Part shown: positions 44,864 through 54,308 of the stretch, piece after piece
Numbering within the stretch: the first letter of the stretch is position 1
Layout: each line of letters opens with the position of its first letter
Program-made: the position numbers and the translations under genes
The notes under the pieces: generated by a model
What the model was told of the DNA's origin: nothing
The model's input: the letters and a program-made list of their open reading frames with translations, nothing else
Database searches by the model: none
From: JASGTU01 sp963821815
GTDB taxonomy: Bacteria; Chloroflexota; Anaerolineae; Caldilineales; Caldilineaceae
Assembly (NCBI GenBank): GCA_963821815.1
Contig: CAWGFG010000007.1
Span: forward strand, 1 to 64,000
Length of the DNA: 64,000 nt
Direction: 5' to 3'

Positions 44864-45882
44864 TAGCCTGCCTTCTCTGCGACATAAGTTACCCGTGGAT
44901 CCAGCCGCGGGTAGATCAGGTCGATAACAAGCACTGATATTCCGACGGAAACTGCCAAAATGAAGGTGATGCCCTGGATAACCGTGTAGTCGCTATTAAT
45001 GATGGACTGGTAGAGTTGGTAACCGAGTCCGGGATAGGAAAAGATGATTTCCACCAGGATGGCGCCGGAAACCACATAGCCCAAGGCGATAGCCAGATGC
45101 GTTACCTGCGGTGGAATCGCATTACGCACGGAATACCACCAGAGGATGCGACGCGGGCGCAGCCCTTTTGCCTCAGCCAGCATCATATAATCTTCGCCGA
45201 TAGTGTTTACCATCAAACCGCGCATAGTGAGCGCCCACAACCCTAAGCTGGTAAGAACGATCGACATGGCTGGTAGCACCGCGTGGCTCGCGACACTGCT
45301 GATAAACGGCCATGACAATTCTTTGGGAATTCCGCTATTGTAGGCGCCACTCATGGGAAAGATGCCGGTGGTAAAGGCGAAAGCGTACAGGAGTAGCAGC
45401 GCAAGCAGATAGTAGGGCAGCACCCCCCAGATCATGGTCAATGGCAGCACAGCACGAACGATGCGCGGGGTGCCCTTCCACGCTAGCAGCGCACCCACTG
45501 TGATGCCTAGTACGAAGGTGATGAGCACGCTGACGCCGATAAGCCCGATTGACCACCCAATTGCCGGACGGATGATCTCCCACACTCCTGCCGGATAGGC
45601 GGAAAGAGATTGACCAAAGTCAAGCCGCAGGGTGTTCCACAGGTACTTTGAATATTGTACGTACATCGGGTCGTCAAGGCCGAAGCGTTTGCGGTACGCT
45701 TCGTACATGGCCTGGCCGTTCTCAATACCAGCGCTGGCTTGCGCCATGCGCGACGTGATAGCCCCAATCGGATTACCCGGCGCCAGACGCGGGATCAGAA
45801 AATTGAACGAGGCGGCAACAAATATGACCAAGAAAAACATGGCGATGCGTCGCACAAAATAACCCAAATCGATTCCTCGCAT
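44863..45882 (-). CDS. Peptide-type ABC permease (DppB/OppB-like)
   Basis: A 339-residue membrane protein. It opens 'YFVRRIAMFFLVIFVAASFN' and 'LIPRLAPGNPI', the standard DppB/OppB N-terminus, and has the EAA loop 'DYMMLAEAKGLRPRRILWWY'. It partners the DppC-like permease. It is separated from the binding-protein gene by about 290 bases that contain a strong hairpin. Confidence 0.92.
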   Translation of the reverse strand: MRGIDLGYFVRRIAMFFLVIFVAASFNFLIPRLAPGNPIGAITSRMAQASAGIENGQAMYEAYRKRFGLDDPMYVQYSKYLWNTLRLDFGQSLSAYPAGVWEIIRPAIGWSIGLIGVSVLITFVLGITVGALLAWKGTPRIVRAVLPLTMIWGVLPYYLLALLLLYAFAFTTGIFPMSGAYNSGIPKELSWPFISSVASHAVLPAMSIVLTSLGLWALTMRGLMVNTIGEDYMMLAEAKGLRPRRILWWYSVRNAIPPQVTHLAIALGYVVSGAILVEIIFSYPGLGYQLYQSIINSDYTVIQGITFILAVSVGISVLVIDLIYPRLDPRVTYVAEKAG

Positions 45883-46128
45883 GCCCCACTACCTTCCCGA
45901 CTAATTATTTCCAGAAACGCACGACCACTACCCGGTGGTTTTTGAACAGCAGTCCACTCTTGGCAGTACCGAATAACTCGTTAGAAGTGAATTTGGTAAT
46001 CATTCAGGCGAACCAACTAAAAACTAGAGAAGCAAAAGTATGTGACTATGTATCCAACGGTTTGGCGGATGCCACGACCAGAACGAAGAACGTGGCGTCG
46101 ACATGCCCGATTTGGGCGAGGCGTGAAC

Positions 46129-46157
46129 CCTGCCGGTCGGTTCACCCGACCGGCAGG
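46129..46157 (-). promoter_or_regulatory. Intercistronic hairpin after binding-protein gene
   Basis: CCTGCCGGTCGG (46129-46140) pairs perfectly with CCGACCGGCAGG (46146-46157) over a five-base loop, 17 bases after the binding-protein stop. No T-run follows on either strand. Such hairpins between binding-protein and permease genes protect the upstream mRNA or partly terminate, giving excess binding protein. Confidence 0.6.
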
Positions 46158-46174
46158 TTGATGTAACTATATGA

Positions 46175-47977
46175 CTATTGAGCAGGTTGCAACTCGACAA
46201 GCTGACGCAGGAAATGCTCCCAGTGATTTGGCGGCTGGATGTAGTTATTGTCCCGAGTCGGCCAGTTGGTCCAATAGGTTTCGTTGAACAGATAAAACGC
46301 GGGTGTCTGAACCAAAGGAATGTCCACCATCTCGTCCACCCAGATAGTTGCAGCTTCCTTCATGATGTCCACAATGGCTGGGTCACCAATGGGCAAGCTC
46401 CCCATCTCGTCAACTAATGCGGAATACTCGTCGTTTTCCCAGCGAGCGGCGTTATTGGTGTTGTCAACGTATTCGGTGCCAGGTGTTCCCACAGGATTGG
46501 ACCATTTTTTGTGGTAGCGCTGCATACCGAACCATGGCTCAACTACGCTGCCACAGCCGTCCCAATCAGTTGCAGCCTCAAACTGACCTCGACCCGTCTG
46601 ATCGCGGAAGATGCCCCATTCCAGAATGCGTAGGACTGCATCGATACCGACGGCATTCAACTGCTGTACGACCAACCGAGCCCACGGTTCCATGAAGGGA
46701 GGCGCCACAACATCTAGGGTAAGATTCTCTCCGTCAGGGCCGACATATTTACCGGAGCCTTCGTCCAGTATATACCCTTGGCTTTCAATCAACTCTCGCG
46801 ACTTCTCTTGGTTGAACTCACCAACGGGCTCGATAATATCCGCGATGGCATCCTGGAAAGGTTGCATAGCCGGATAATCGGGGAAGATAAACGATGCGGT
46901 CGCACCGGCGCCTTCGTTGACTACGTCCACAATCTGCTGCCGGTTCATGGCATAGGAGAGCGCCCAGCGCATCTCCTTTGAGTCCCATGGCGCTACTGTA
47001 TGGTTTACGGTGAGCATACGCGGGCACGGGTCGATCCAACCGTAGGGAGGCTCGTCACTGTAGGATTTCAGATCCGGATTGCGTGCCTGCAGTGATTGCA
47101 TGATACTTGGGGTTGCGCCCGAACCCGGGCCCAAATCGGCTTCGTTGTTCACCAGCATCTGGTTATGGGTCTCGGCGTTGCCGACCCACGGACGCTGGAT
47201 CTGGAGCGGAGCAGGAAGACTAAAGGCGCCCGTCTTCGCGCCCCACCAGTCGTCGTTGCGATTGTACACCCATTCGGTCGACGAGAACCGCTCGACAACG
47301 TACGGACCACTAAAGATTGGAGCGCCAGTTTCCGCATCGAAGTTATTGCGAAACGTGATTGGATCCTGCCCTTCCCACACATGTTTCGGCAGCGGCACGA
47401 TGGCCTGTGAAGTGGTCCCCGCCAGGTTCTCTAAGACGAAACGCGGGTTAGGGCCGGTCAGTGTGAACTTAACGGTGCGGTCGTCAACTGCTTCAACTGA
47501 ATCCACCCACTGCTCAACAGCGCCAGACCAGTTTAGTTGCGGCGCATATTCTTTGAGCATTTCGAAGGTGAAAACAACATCTTCCGAGGTCAACGGCGTA
47601 CCGTCGCTCCATTCAGTACCATCGCGAAGCTTAACCGTCCATTCGTCGAGGGCATCATTCGCCTCATAGCTCTCTGCCAGCCAACCCTCAATCTCGCCCG
47701 TCTCATAGTTCAACATGAAGAGGGGCTCCATTAGGTTCTGGTTCATCCCCTGTAGAATGTAGGTGCCTGGAATATAGGGGTTCCAGATATCAGGAGCCGG
47801 GATATTGACGTTCAGCGGGATGACAAGGATATCCTTCCGTGCTATCGAACCTGTGTCGGCGGCAGGCGCTTCCTCGCCGGCTTCAGGTGCGGCGGCAGGT
47901 GCAGCACAGGCTGCCAATAGCAACAGTAGAATACTCATCAGCAGTATTCCATACCACCTCTTATTCAACGCAGACAT
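46175..47977 (-). CDS. ABC substrate-binding lipoprotein (SBP_bac_5 family)
   Basis: A 600-residue lipoprotein. The signal peptide 'YGILLMSILLLLLAACAAP' has a lipobox with the Cys at about residue 24, followed by an Ala/Glu linker. The mature part has the family 5 segments 'LAESYEANDALDEWTVKLRD', 'SDGTPLTSEDVVFTFEML' and 'SYAMNRQQIVDVVNEG'. GAAGGAGG lies six bases before ATG 47977. Family 5 proteins bind peptides, but also nickel, opines or oligosaccharides. Its place after the glycyl-radical enzyme suggests it brings in that enzyme's substrate or a precursor. Confidence 0.92.
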   Translation of the reverse strand: MSALNKRWYGILLMSILLLLLAACAAPAAAPEAGEEAPAADTGSIARKDILVIPLNVNIPAPDIWNPYIPGTYILQGMNQNLMEPLFMLNYETGEIEGWLAESYEANDALDEWTVKLRDGTEWSDGTPLTSEDVVFTFEMLKEYAPQLNWSGAVEQWVDSVEAVDDRTVKFTLTGPNPRFVLENLAGTTSQAIVPLPKHVWEGQDPITFRNNFDAETGAPIFSGPYVVERFSSTEWVYNRNDDWWGAKTGAFSLPAPLQIQRPWVGNAETHNQMLVNNEADLGPGSGATPSIMQSLQARNPDLKSYSDEPPYGWIDPCPRMLTVNHTVAPWDSKEMRWALSYAMNRQQIVDVVNEGAGATASFIFPDYPAMQPFQDAIADIIEPVGEFNQEKSRELIESQGYILDEGSGKYVGPDGENLTLDVVAPPFMEPWARLVVQQLNAVGIDAVLRILEWGIFRDQTGRGQFEAATDWDGCGSVVEPWFGMQRYHKKWSNPVGTPGTEYVDNTNNAARWENDEYSALVDEMGSLPIGDPAIVDIMKEAATIWVDEMVDIPLVQTPAFYLFNETYWTNWPTRDNNYIQPPNHWEHFLRQLVELQPAQ

Positions 47978-48105
47978 TGCTTCCTCCTTCGGCTTTGATT
48001 GATGTGTTGATGAACGTGTTTCTGGAATTACTTCGGATTCACTTCACACAAACATCTATTCCAACGACATTGTTGGCAACAATAGAAGCAGTTACACCTA
48101 GAACT

Positions 48106-50340
48106 CTATGCTCCCTCCGCGATAATGCGATCCACGACAAGCTGTCGAAACTCAGGTGAGAGGCTAGCGAAATATGCACTGAACCCGGTAACGCGTACGA
48201 CCAGGTCCGGGTACTTGGAGGGATCCTCGTGGGCTTCCAGTACCTTCTGCGCATCCATCACATTCATATTAATCTGTGTTCCACCCATGGAGAAATGGCC
48301 GGAAATCAGGCTGGAAATGAGGCCAACGCCCTCTTCTTCGCTGGCGATGCCCGGGTCCAGTTCTATTTGCATGGGTGCGGTGTTGCCATAACCAGGCTGT
48401 ACGCCGGCAATGGCAACCGCCATCGCGGTGGGTGCGCCATCCTTGCGGAAGCCGGGATCAGGGTTCGCCCCATGGGAAATCGGCGCCCCTGCCTTGCGCC
48501 CGTTCGGTGTTGCGCCGACAATCTTGCCCATGGGAATGGTGTTGGCCCAGGAGAAGATGCCGGGGACCATGTTGTACCCATTGGGCGTCGGTCCAGCCTT
48601 GACCAGGTCCGTAAATGTCTGTGAGACAAGTTTCGCATACTCGTCGGCGCGTGATCCGCCGCTGCCAAAGCGCGGAATGTTGTGCATGAGCAGACGAGCT
48701 TTTTCGCCTTCTGAGCCAGCCCAGTCGGACTCGATGTGCTGGTTCAGCTCCTGCCAGGTCATCCTGTGTTCTTTTTCGATGCGCTGCTCAAGGGCTGCAA
48801 AAGAGTCCGCAACGGTTGCCAACGCTGAACCGTCAACGCACAGGTTGTAGAACTCAACACCGCCCTCGGTAGCATCTAGCCCTTTCTCGACCGGCCCATA
48901 GGAGAGAAGGCTGAGCACAAGTTCGGGGAAATTCTCACCTTGATGCGCCATGTGGAAGTCGAGCCCCTCAGCGATCACCTCTACAGCCTTTTTCAGGTGA
49001 GTGACGAAGCGATCCCACAATAGCTGTACTGAAGGCTCGTTGGACGGGTCAGCCATCATTTCCTGGAAGGCGAACTCGAATATCTTGGCAAAGTTGACCT
49101 TCACCATATCGTTCATGGTGTATTCACGTCCGGGGATGGCAGACCAGTGACAGCCAGAATAGGCGCGTTCGTAGCCCTGATCCAGCGAGTAACCGTTGCG
49201 CGTATACCCTTGCGCCGTCTGGTTAATGCCGAGGAACTTGGGCACGCCCGTCTTGTCTTCCAGCATTACTTCTACGCTGCGTTTGAGCAGCGCCGGATCC
49301 ACATTGTCGCCCACACAGACGCCGACATTCGCCGGTATTCTGAGCCTGTGCGCCGCTTCCAAAATAAGGAAAGAGACATGGCTCGTGACGTCCCTGCCAG
49401 ATGCATCCGGGCCTCCCAATTGCAGGTACGCCGTGTCACGCAAGAGCAGGCAGGCGATGTGAAAAATGGCTTCCTCATCGTCCAGAACGCCGGCGGCCGT
49501 GTCCTGTTCGTAGTACGGCCGCAGAATCTCATCCAACCGGCCTAGCGAACCGCTGCCGTTGAACATGCGCGCTGCCAACTGATACCACAACGTCCACTGG
49601 CACGCCTCGCGGAACGTCTCCGGCGGATCGGTGATCAGCTTCTCGTTGATATCGGCCATTTCGAGCAAATTGGCTCGCAGTTCAGGATCACTTTCCGTTT
49701 CCGCCATCTCACGCGCTGCAACAACGTGCCGCCCAATCCAATCCTGCATACCCTGGATAAATGCGACCAAGCCGTCGTAGAATTCTTCAGACTCTTCATC
49801 GTTCTCTAGGCGGTAGTAGGCAATCTTGTCGAGCAAGCCTGCCCAACCTAGTGAGAGGCCGATATTCATCTCCTGACAGAAGTGTTGTCCGCCGCCAATG
49901 CCCGGCACGAGTCCGTATCGCTTGTGATACGGCTTTAGGTGGGCGTAGTCGTAGTCCGGATTCCAGCCGAGTTTTCGATAGGAACCGAAGTTGACCATGT
50001 AGCCGCCGGCCAGTGAGCTTCGCGGATCAATATAGACCGGGTGTACCTTTAGCAAATCGCGGTAGTTCTCGCCAACGGCTCGTGCGCCAAAGAAACCGCC
50101 GCTCGGATGATTCGGCGTTGGCGTGAAATTGTCCAGAAGGCAATCTTTGATGGGCATGCCGGAAGAACTCATTGCGTCCACCAGTTTGCGCAACTCCGGC
50201 GGCGGTAAGATCATTGCCCAGTCGTCGTGGTCTTGTGCGCCGAGTACAGCCTGTTTTTCCGCAGTCTGTGCCAATTTCTCCTCGCGCAATCCATCCAGAC
50301 GTTCCGCCCAAGCGGTTCTCTCCATTGTGCTGTCTACCAT
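48106..50340 (-). CDS. Glycyl-radical enzyme of unusual active-site type
   Basis: A 744-residue enzyme of the pyruvate formate-lyase/glycyl-radical superfamily. The radical-bearing Gly is Gly719 in 'VRVTGFSAYFASLSPEFRQL', near the C-terminus as expected. The thiyl Cys is Cys397 in 'YSGCHWSAIPGREYTMND'. Most dehydratase-type members have Gly-Cys-Val-Glu here, with Glu as general base; this protein has Gly-Cys-His-Trp and so lacks that Glu. ATG 50340 is chosen over TTG 50364. It lies between its activase (202 bases upstream) and the importer genes. The reaction is unknown; an oxygen-sensitive C-C, C-N or C-O lyase or a mutase is possible. Confidence 0.9.
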   Translation of the reverse strand: MVDSTMERTAWAERLDGLREEKLAQTAEKQAVLGAQDHDDWAMILPPPELRKLVDAMSSSGMPIKDCLLDNFTPTPNHPSGGFFGARAVGENYRDLLKVHPVYIDPRSSLAGGYMVNFGSYRKLGWNPDYDYAHLKPYHKRYGLVPGIGGGQHFCQEMNIGLSLGWAGLLDKIAYYRLENDEESEEFYDGLVAFIQGMQDWIGRHVVAAREMAETESDPELRANLLEMADINEKLITDPPETFREACQWTLWYQLAARMFNGSGSLGRLDEILRPYYEQDTAAGVLDDEEAIFHIACLLLRDTAYLQLGGPDASGRDVTSHVSFLILEAAHRLRIPANVGVCVGDNVDPALLKRSVEVMLEDKTGVPKFLGINQTAQGYTRNGYSLDQGYERAYSGCHWSAIPGREYTMNDMVKVNFAKIFEFAFQEMMADPSNEPSVQLLWDRFVTHLKKAVEVIAEGLDFHMAHQGENFPELVLSLLSYGPVEKGLDATEGGVEFYNLCVDGSALATVADSFAALEQRIEKEHRMTWQELNQHIESDWAGSEGEKARLLMHNIPRFGSGGSRADEYAKLVSQTFTDLVKAGPTPNGYNMVPGIFSWANTIPMGKIVGATPNGRKAGAPISHGANPDPGFRKDGAPTAMAVAIAGVQPGYGNTAPMQIELDPGIASEEEGVGLISSLISGHFSMGGTQINMNVMDAQKVLEAHEDPSKYPDLVVRVTGFSAYFASLSPEFRQLVVDRIIAEGA

Positions 50341-50542
50341 CTTCTTCTCTCCATTGAAAGGCAATTACGTCGCTGCAAACGGTGCTAACTTTGTCTGGTT
50401 CGGTTGAACCCTATACTGCTGTTTGCGTGGTCAAGCTCATTGACGATGGTATCACATTTAGTCGACTATTCCTCTCCCTATCTCCGATAACTTATAACCC
50501 AATACCATCCTATTGCGTATCCGGACCTGTGATCGTATAGAT

Positions 50543-51478
50543 TCAAGGCAAGTGAACGCGTATACCCTGCGCTTCTGCTATCGCGGCCAGTTCTTGCATG
50601 CGACTCTTGTCCAGCGTTGGCAATTTCGCCGCCCGGTAGTCCCAGTCCAGACTGCGGTACTTATCGGAGGCTAGCTGGTGGAACTTCAGTAACTCCAGTT
50701 GCGGCAATCCGTGATCTGCGTTTGTCTCCGCCAACCCCAACTCTCCCAGTTCGCGCACAAATGCAGCAGTCGTCGCAATCTCTTCATCCGCATCGTTGAC
50801 GGTGGGAATAACAGGAATACGGAACAACACCGGCTTGCCGCTTGCGGCTAGTCGCCGTGCGTTGGCAAGGATGAGTTCGTTGGATACACCGGTAGCATCT
50901 TTGTGCTTGACTGGATCCATCTGTTTTAGATCCATCATGAACATATCGGTGACAGGAAGCATCTCTTCAATGAATTCCCAGGGGCAGTTAGCAGCCGTCT
51001 CAATGGCAGTATGAACGCCTTCGGCCTTGCATCTAGCCAACACCTCATGCGCAAATTTACGCTGCAGCATGGGCTCGCCGCCGGATAACGTGACGCCCCC
51101 GCCCGACGTCTGGTAGAAGGTCTTATCGGCCAGAATTTCGCTCATTACCTGTTCAACGCTCAATTCACGACCGGTCAACTCTACGGCTGCGTTGGGGCAA
51201 ATGGCCACGCATTCGCCGCAGACGACGCACTGCGTGCGCAAGTACTCGTGGCCATTCTCAAAGATGTGGGCGTCATGTTCACATACGGCGAGACAATCTT
51301 GGCAGCCGATGCAACGGTCAAGGTAGAACTGGATTTCTGGTTTTGGCCGTATACTCTCGGGGTTGTGGCACCAGAAACAACGCAGACTGCAGCCCTTGAA
51401 GAAGACCGTCGTGCGAATGCCGGGTCCGTCATGGATGGAGAATCGCTGAATGTTGATGATAGTGCCGGTGACTGTCAT
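50543..51478 (-). CDS. Glycyl-radical-enzyme activase (radical SAM)
   Basis: A 311-residue radical SAM protein. The SAM cluster Cys are 30, 34 and 37 ('FKGCSLRCFWCHNPES'). An inserted ferredoxin-like region carries two further cluster motifs, 'CIGCQDCLAVCEHD' and 'CVVCGECVAICPNA', as in activases of HPA decarboxylase, choline lyase and glycerol dehydratase rather than PFL activase. 'GGGVTLSGGEPMLQ' follows. It should install the glycyl radical on the neighbouring enzyme. First gene of the seven-gene minus-strand operon; the binding site before ATG 51478 is weak. Confidence 0.93.
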   Translation of the reverse strand: MTVTGTIINIQRFSIHDGPGIRTTVFFKGCSLRCFWCHNPESIRPKPEIQFYLDRCIGCQDCLAVCEHDAHIFENGHEYLRTQCVVCGECVAICPNAAVELTGRELSVEQVMSEILADKTFYQTSGGGVTLSGGEPMLQRKFAHEVLARCKAEGVHTAIETAANCPWEFIEEMLPVTDMFMMDLKQMDPVKHKDATGVSNELILANARRLAASGKPVLFRIPVIPTVNDADEEIATTAAFVRELGELGLAETNADHGLPQLELLKFHQLASDKYRSLDWDYRAAKLPTLDKSRMQELAAIAEAQGIRVHLP

Positions 51479-52869
51479 CTGCTTGTGTAAATTTACCTAA
51501 TCTGTACTCTGGTCTCACGAATTGTGCGGACCAAATATCCCTGGTCCAGTGTAGACATGATGGAGTCGGACGATCGCGCTAAGGTGGAATTCCACGTGGT
51601 AGCCTGTCGCACTATTCTGATAATGCATCAACTGCTAAGTCACGACACTGAAATTCGCCGGTGCCCTAATGAAATCATCGCAACGCAACAACCTTCGGAG
51701 CCTACACATGTGAGATGAAGAATCGTGAGACGCGATACAGCCGAAACCCACTACAAAACCAAGAAATCTGGAACTGAACAGCTCGCAGGACAGATACTGT
51801 CCGTTATTCAGTAACCATTTTCATAAGTAAAACCGATACTAGCATTGTATATAACCGTGTAGCGTTCTCAAAACCCTGTGTGTCTATGATGAGTGAGACA
51901 CTGCCCGGGTTCTGGACCCGGCGTGCCTACGCCCGCAATGGCAGTAGCCAAACCATCGGCCGTGCCACGACCTGCACACTGCGCTGACAGAGCGCAACGG
52001 GGCGGTCTGGCGCACGCTGCAGTGCCTTCCCTTTTGCGCGATGTGTAGCGGCGCAGGCGGACAAGCAGAAGGGCTCACACCGTACCAGGACCGTGTACAC
52101 GCCCTTCAATGGGATGCGCGGGAGGAAATAGACCTGTTGAAAAAGAGAGCCATCCCCATGCGCCGCAGGTCAATCAGACACGAAGACTGGGACACCCGCG
52201 CTGGTTCGGGCGCTAAAGGCGCGGCTTACCGGCTGCGGCCGGAAAAGCTGCAGAAAAGACACTGTACTGCTTCGGACAGCCCAACTTGGTCCGCAGGGGT
52301 GCAAGCATAGACTATTCGCTCCAGCCCTACGTCATGGCCCCTCAGAGATCGGAAGAGGAATACTCCGTCAGCGACGGGTGACTCTGCTCGGACGCGACGG
52401 TCGGTGAAAGGACTCAAGTCATTGTGTGCTGATATGACTACATTCGTAGTCTGGTGACATGACCTGGACGTCAGCTCTTCGTGATTTTAGAGCCGTCATC
52501 ACCTGCAAGTGCGTCCTACAAATTTGGGCCAGAGCCAGAACAGAATTTCTGGAATGACATTCACTGCGTGTTTTGCCAACGCTCACTTTGCCAGGAACGA
52601 GACGACCGACACTCCACTATAGTCTGGGACGCACCCACTGAAAAACAGCGGTTGAGCGTCCGCGCGCGATGTAGTAAACTAACCGGCGCAGCCTCACTAC
52701 ATGGTAAATAGTCCGTTTGCGTTCCGCCCTTTTTTGACGAACATGGTATTTGTGTCTCAAAGTCAGCAAGGTTCGAGGATAATTGCGCAGCAGCAAATCG
52801 TCTACAGCAGATACTATTCGGTACGTCTCACCTATTTGTTCATGCCACGAAGAGTACAGGAGGAGTAAA
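51479..52869. other. No gene recognised between divergent operons
   Basis: About 1.4 kb between the start of the glycyl-radical operon and the start of the sugar importer, so both promoters should be here; I could not pick convincing boxes. A frame at 52041-52310 has no binding site and no family resemblance. Some short strings near 51930 recall the phage-like gene at the right end ('RRAYARNGSS' against 'RWAYARNGNN'), perhaps a fragment. Confidence 0.4.
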
Positions 52870-54207
52870 ATGCGTAAGAGCACTGTCTGGTACGTCGCGT
52901 TTGTATTTATCCTGGCGCTTGTTATGTCTGCATGCGCCGCGCCTGCAGCGCCGGCGGGCGGTGAAGAGACCGCCACCGGCGGAGAGACAGCAACTGAAGG
53001 AGATCCGCTCACCTATTGGGTCGGCCTGACATTTTCAGACGAAGGCAACCAGATGGTGGTGGACCGTATCAAGCAGTTTGGTGAAGAAAAGGGTATTCCT
53101 GTAGAGGCCGTTGTTATCAACCAGAATGAGATGGTACAGAAGCTTTCCGCAGCCATCGAGGCTGGGAATCTGCCAGACGGTGTCGACATTGGGCAGGATT
53201 TTGCACTGTTGATGGCGCAACGCGATTTGTTGGTTCCGCTTGATGATCTGTACGCCAAAATTGGTGAAGCACAGGGAGGGTGGCTCAACGCCCCACAAAC
53301 GATTGCGACCATGCCAGATTTTGGCGGCACGATCTATGGCATACCCTATGGCACAGGCGGCAATATAATATACCGACGTACAGATGTCCTGGAACCAGCA
53401 GGTTTCACCGAGGCTCCAGCGACATGGATGGAAATGTCCGAAATGGCTGCGGCAGCGCAGAATCCGCCTGAAAACTATGGCTTAGGTTTTGCACTGTCCA
53501 ACGTCGGGGACGCTAACATGACAACCACCATGATGCAATCTTTTGGCGGTCGGGTGGCAGATGATGCAGGTGAGAACTGCACCATTGACAGTCAGGGAAC
53601 TAGAGATTTTCTCGAATGGATCACCGGTGCTTTCGAGGACGGCCTGTTTCCCCCTGGTGTAGCCACGTGGGACGGCGCTGGCGATAATACTTGCTACCAG
53701 TCAGCAGCATGCATCTTTATCGGAAACCCCGGCAGCGTCTATGTATACATGCGGGATAGCGATCCGGAACTGTTGGATGCGACTAAATTTTCAGCATTCC
53801 CCGCCGGCCCGGTTATGCAGGTCTCGCCAGCCAACACGAATTTCCGCGTCATCCCTTCCACCAGTGATAAGCAGGAGCTAGCTAAGGAGTTGGTCGAGTA
53901 CTTGTTGGATCCTGAGTTCCTTAAAGAATACTACGCGTATTCTATCTACGGCGCAGTTCTACAGGACCAACTCGATTTCGAGCTCTTCCAGGAAAGCCCT
54001 GTTCATGCTGGACTGACCGACCTTGCCGTCAGCGGGACGCCAGGAGCGTACCCGGATGTCAACAACGCGGCTTTTGCCGAGTATCAGACTAACTTTCTGA
54101 CGCCCAAAATGGTTCTGAAGGTGGTTATCGACGGCAAGAGCATTGACGACGCGATCGCTGAAACGCAGGATGCCTGCCAGGAGATCTACGACAAGTATAA
54201 GCAATAG
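52870..54207 (+). CDS. Sugar ABC substrate-binding lipoprotein
   Basis: A 445-residue lipoprotein of the family 1 solute-binding proteins (maltose/glycerol-phosphate type). The signal peptide ends 'LALVMSACAAPAAP' with the lipobox Cys at about residue 19. 'DGVDIGQDFALLMAQRDLL' and 'YGIPYGTGGNIIYRRTDVLE' are the usual ligand-cleft segments. AGGAGGAG precedes ATG 52870; the longer frame from 52783 lacks this. A strong hairpin follows the gene. Together with the two permeases it forms a carbohydrate importer; the ATPase is not encoded here and is probably shared from elsewhere. Confidence 0.92.
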   Translation: MRKSTVWYVAFVFILALVMSACAAPAAPAGGEETATGGETATEGDPLTYWVGLTFSDEGNQMVVDRIKQFGEEKGIPVEAVVINQNEMVQKLSAAIEAGNLPDGVDIGQDFALLMAQRDLLVPLDDLYAKIGEAQGGWLNAPQTIATMPDFGGTIYGIPYGTGGNIIYRRTDVLEPAGFTEAPATWMEMSEMAAAAQNPPENYGLGFALSNVGDANMTTTMMQSFGGRVADDAGENCTIDSQGTRDFLEWITGAFEDGLFPPGVATWDGAGDNTCYQSAACIFIGNPGSVYVYMRDSDPELLDATKFSAFPAGPVMQVSPANTNFRVIPSTSDKQELAKELVEYLLDPEFLKEYYAYSIYGAVLQDQLDFELFQESPVHAGLTDLAVSGTPGAYPDVNNAAFAEYQTNFLTPKMVLKVVIDGKSIDDAIAETQDACQEIYDKYKQ

Positions 54208-54242
54208 GTGTTTACGCTTTACTAGAATTACCCTTTGAGTCG

Positions 54243-54284
54243 GACGGAGCTGGCGGACGACCGGATGGCGTCTGCAGCTCCGTC
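54243..54284 (+). promoter_or_regulatory. Intercistronic hairpin after sugar-binding gene
   Basis: GACGGAGCTG (54243-54252) and CAGCTCCGTC (54275-54284) form a perfect 10-bp stem, 35 bases after the binding-protein stop and 25 bases before the permease start. There is no T-run. It mirrors the hairpin at 46129-46157. Confidence 0.55.
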
Positions 54285-54308
54285 TCGACCCAATATAGAG
54301 TGAAGGTC

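Noticed and set aside
52041..52310. Coding gene between the two transport operons
   Set aside because: No ribosome binding site, no recognisable family and uneven composition; probably a chance frame.
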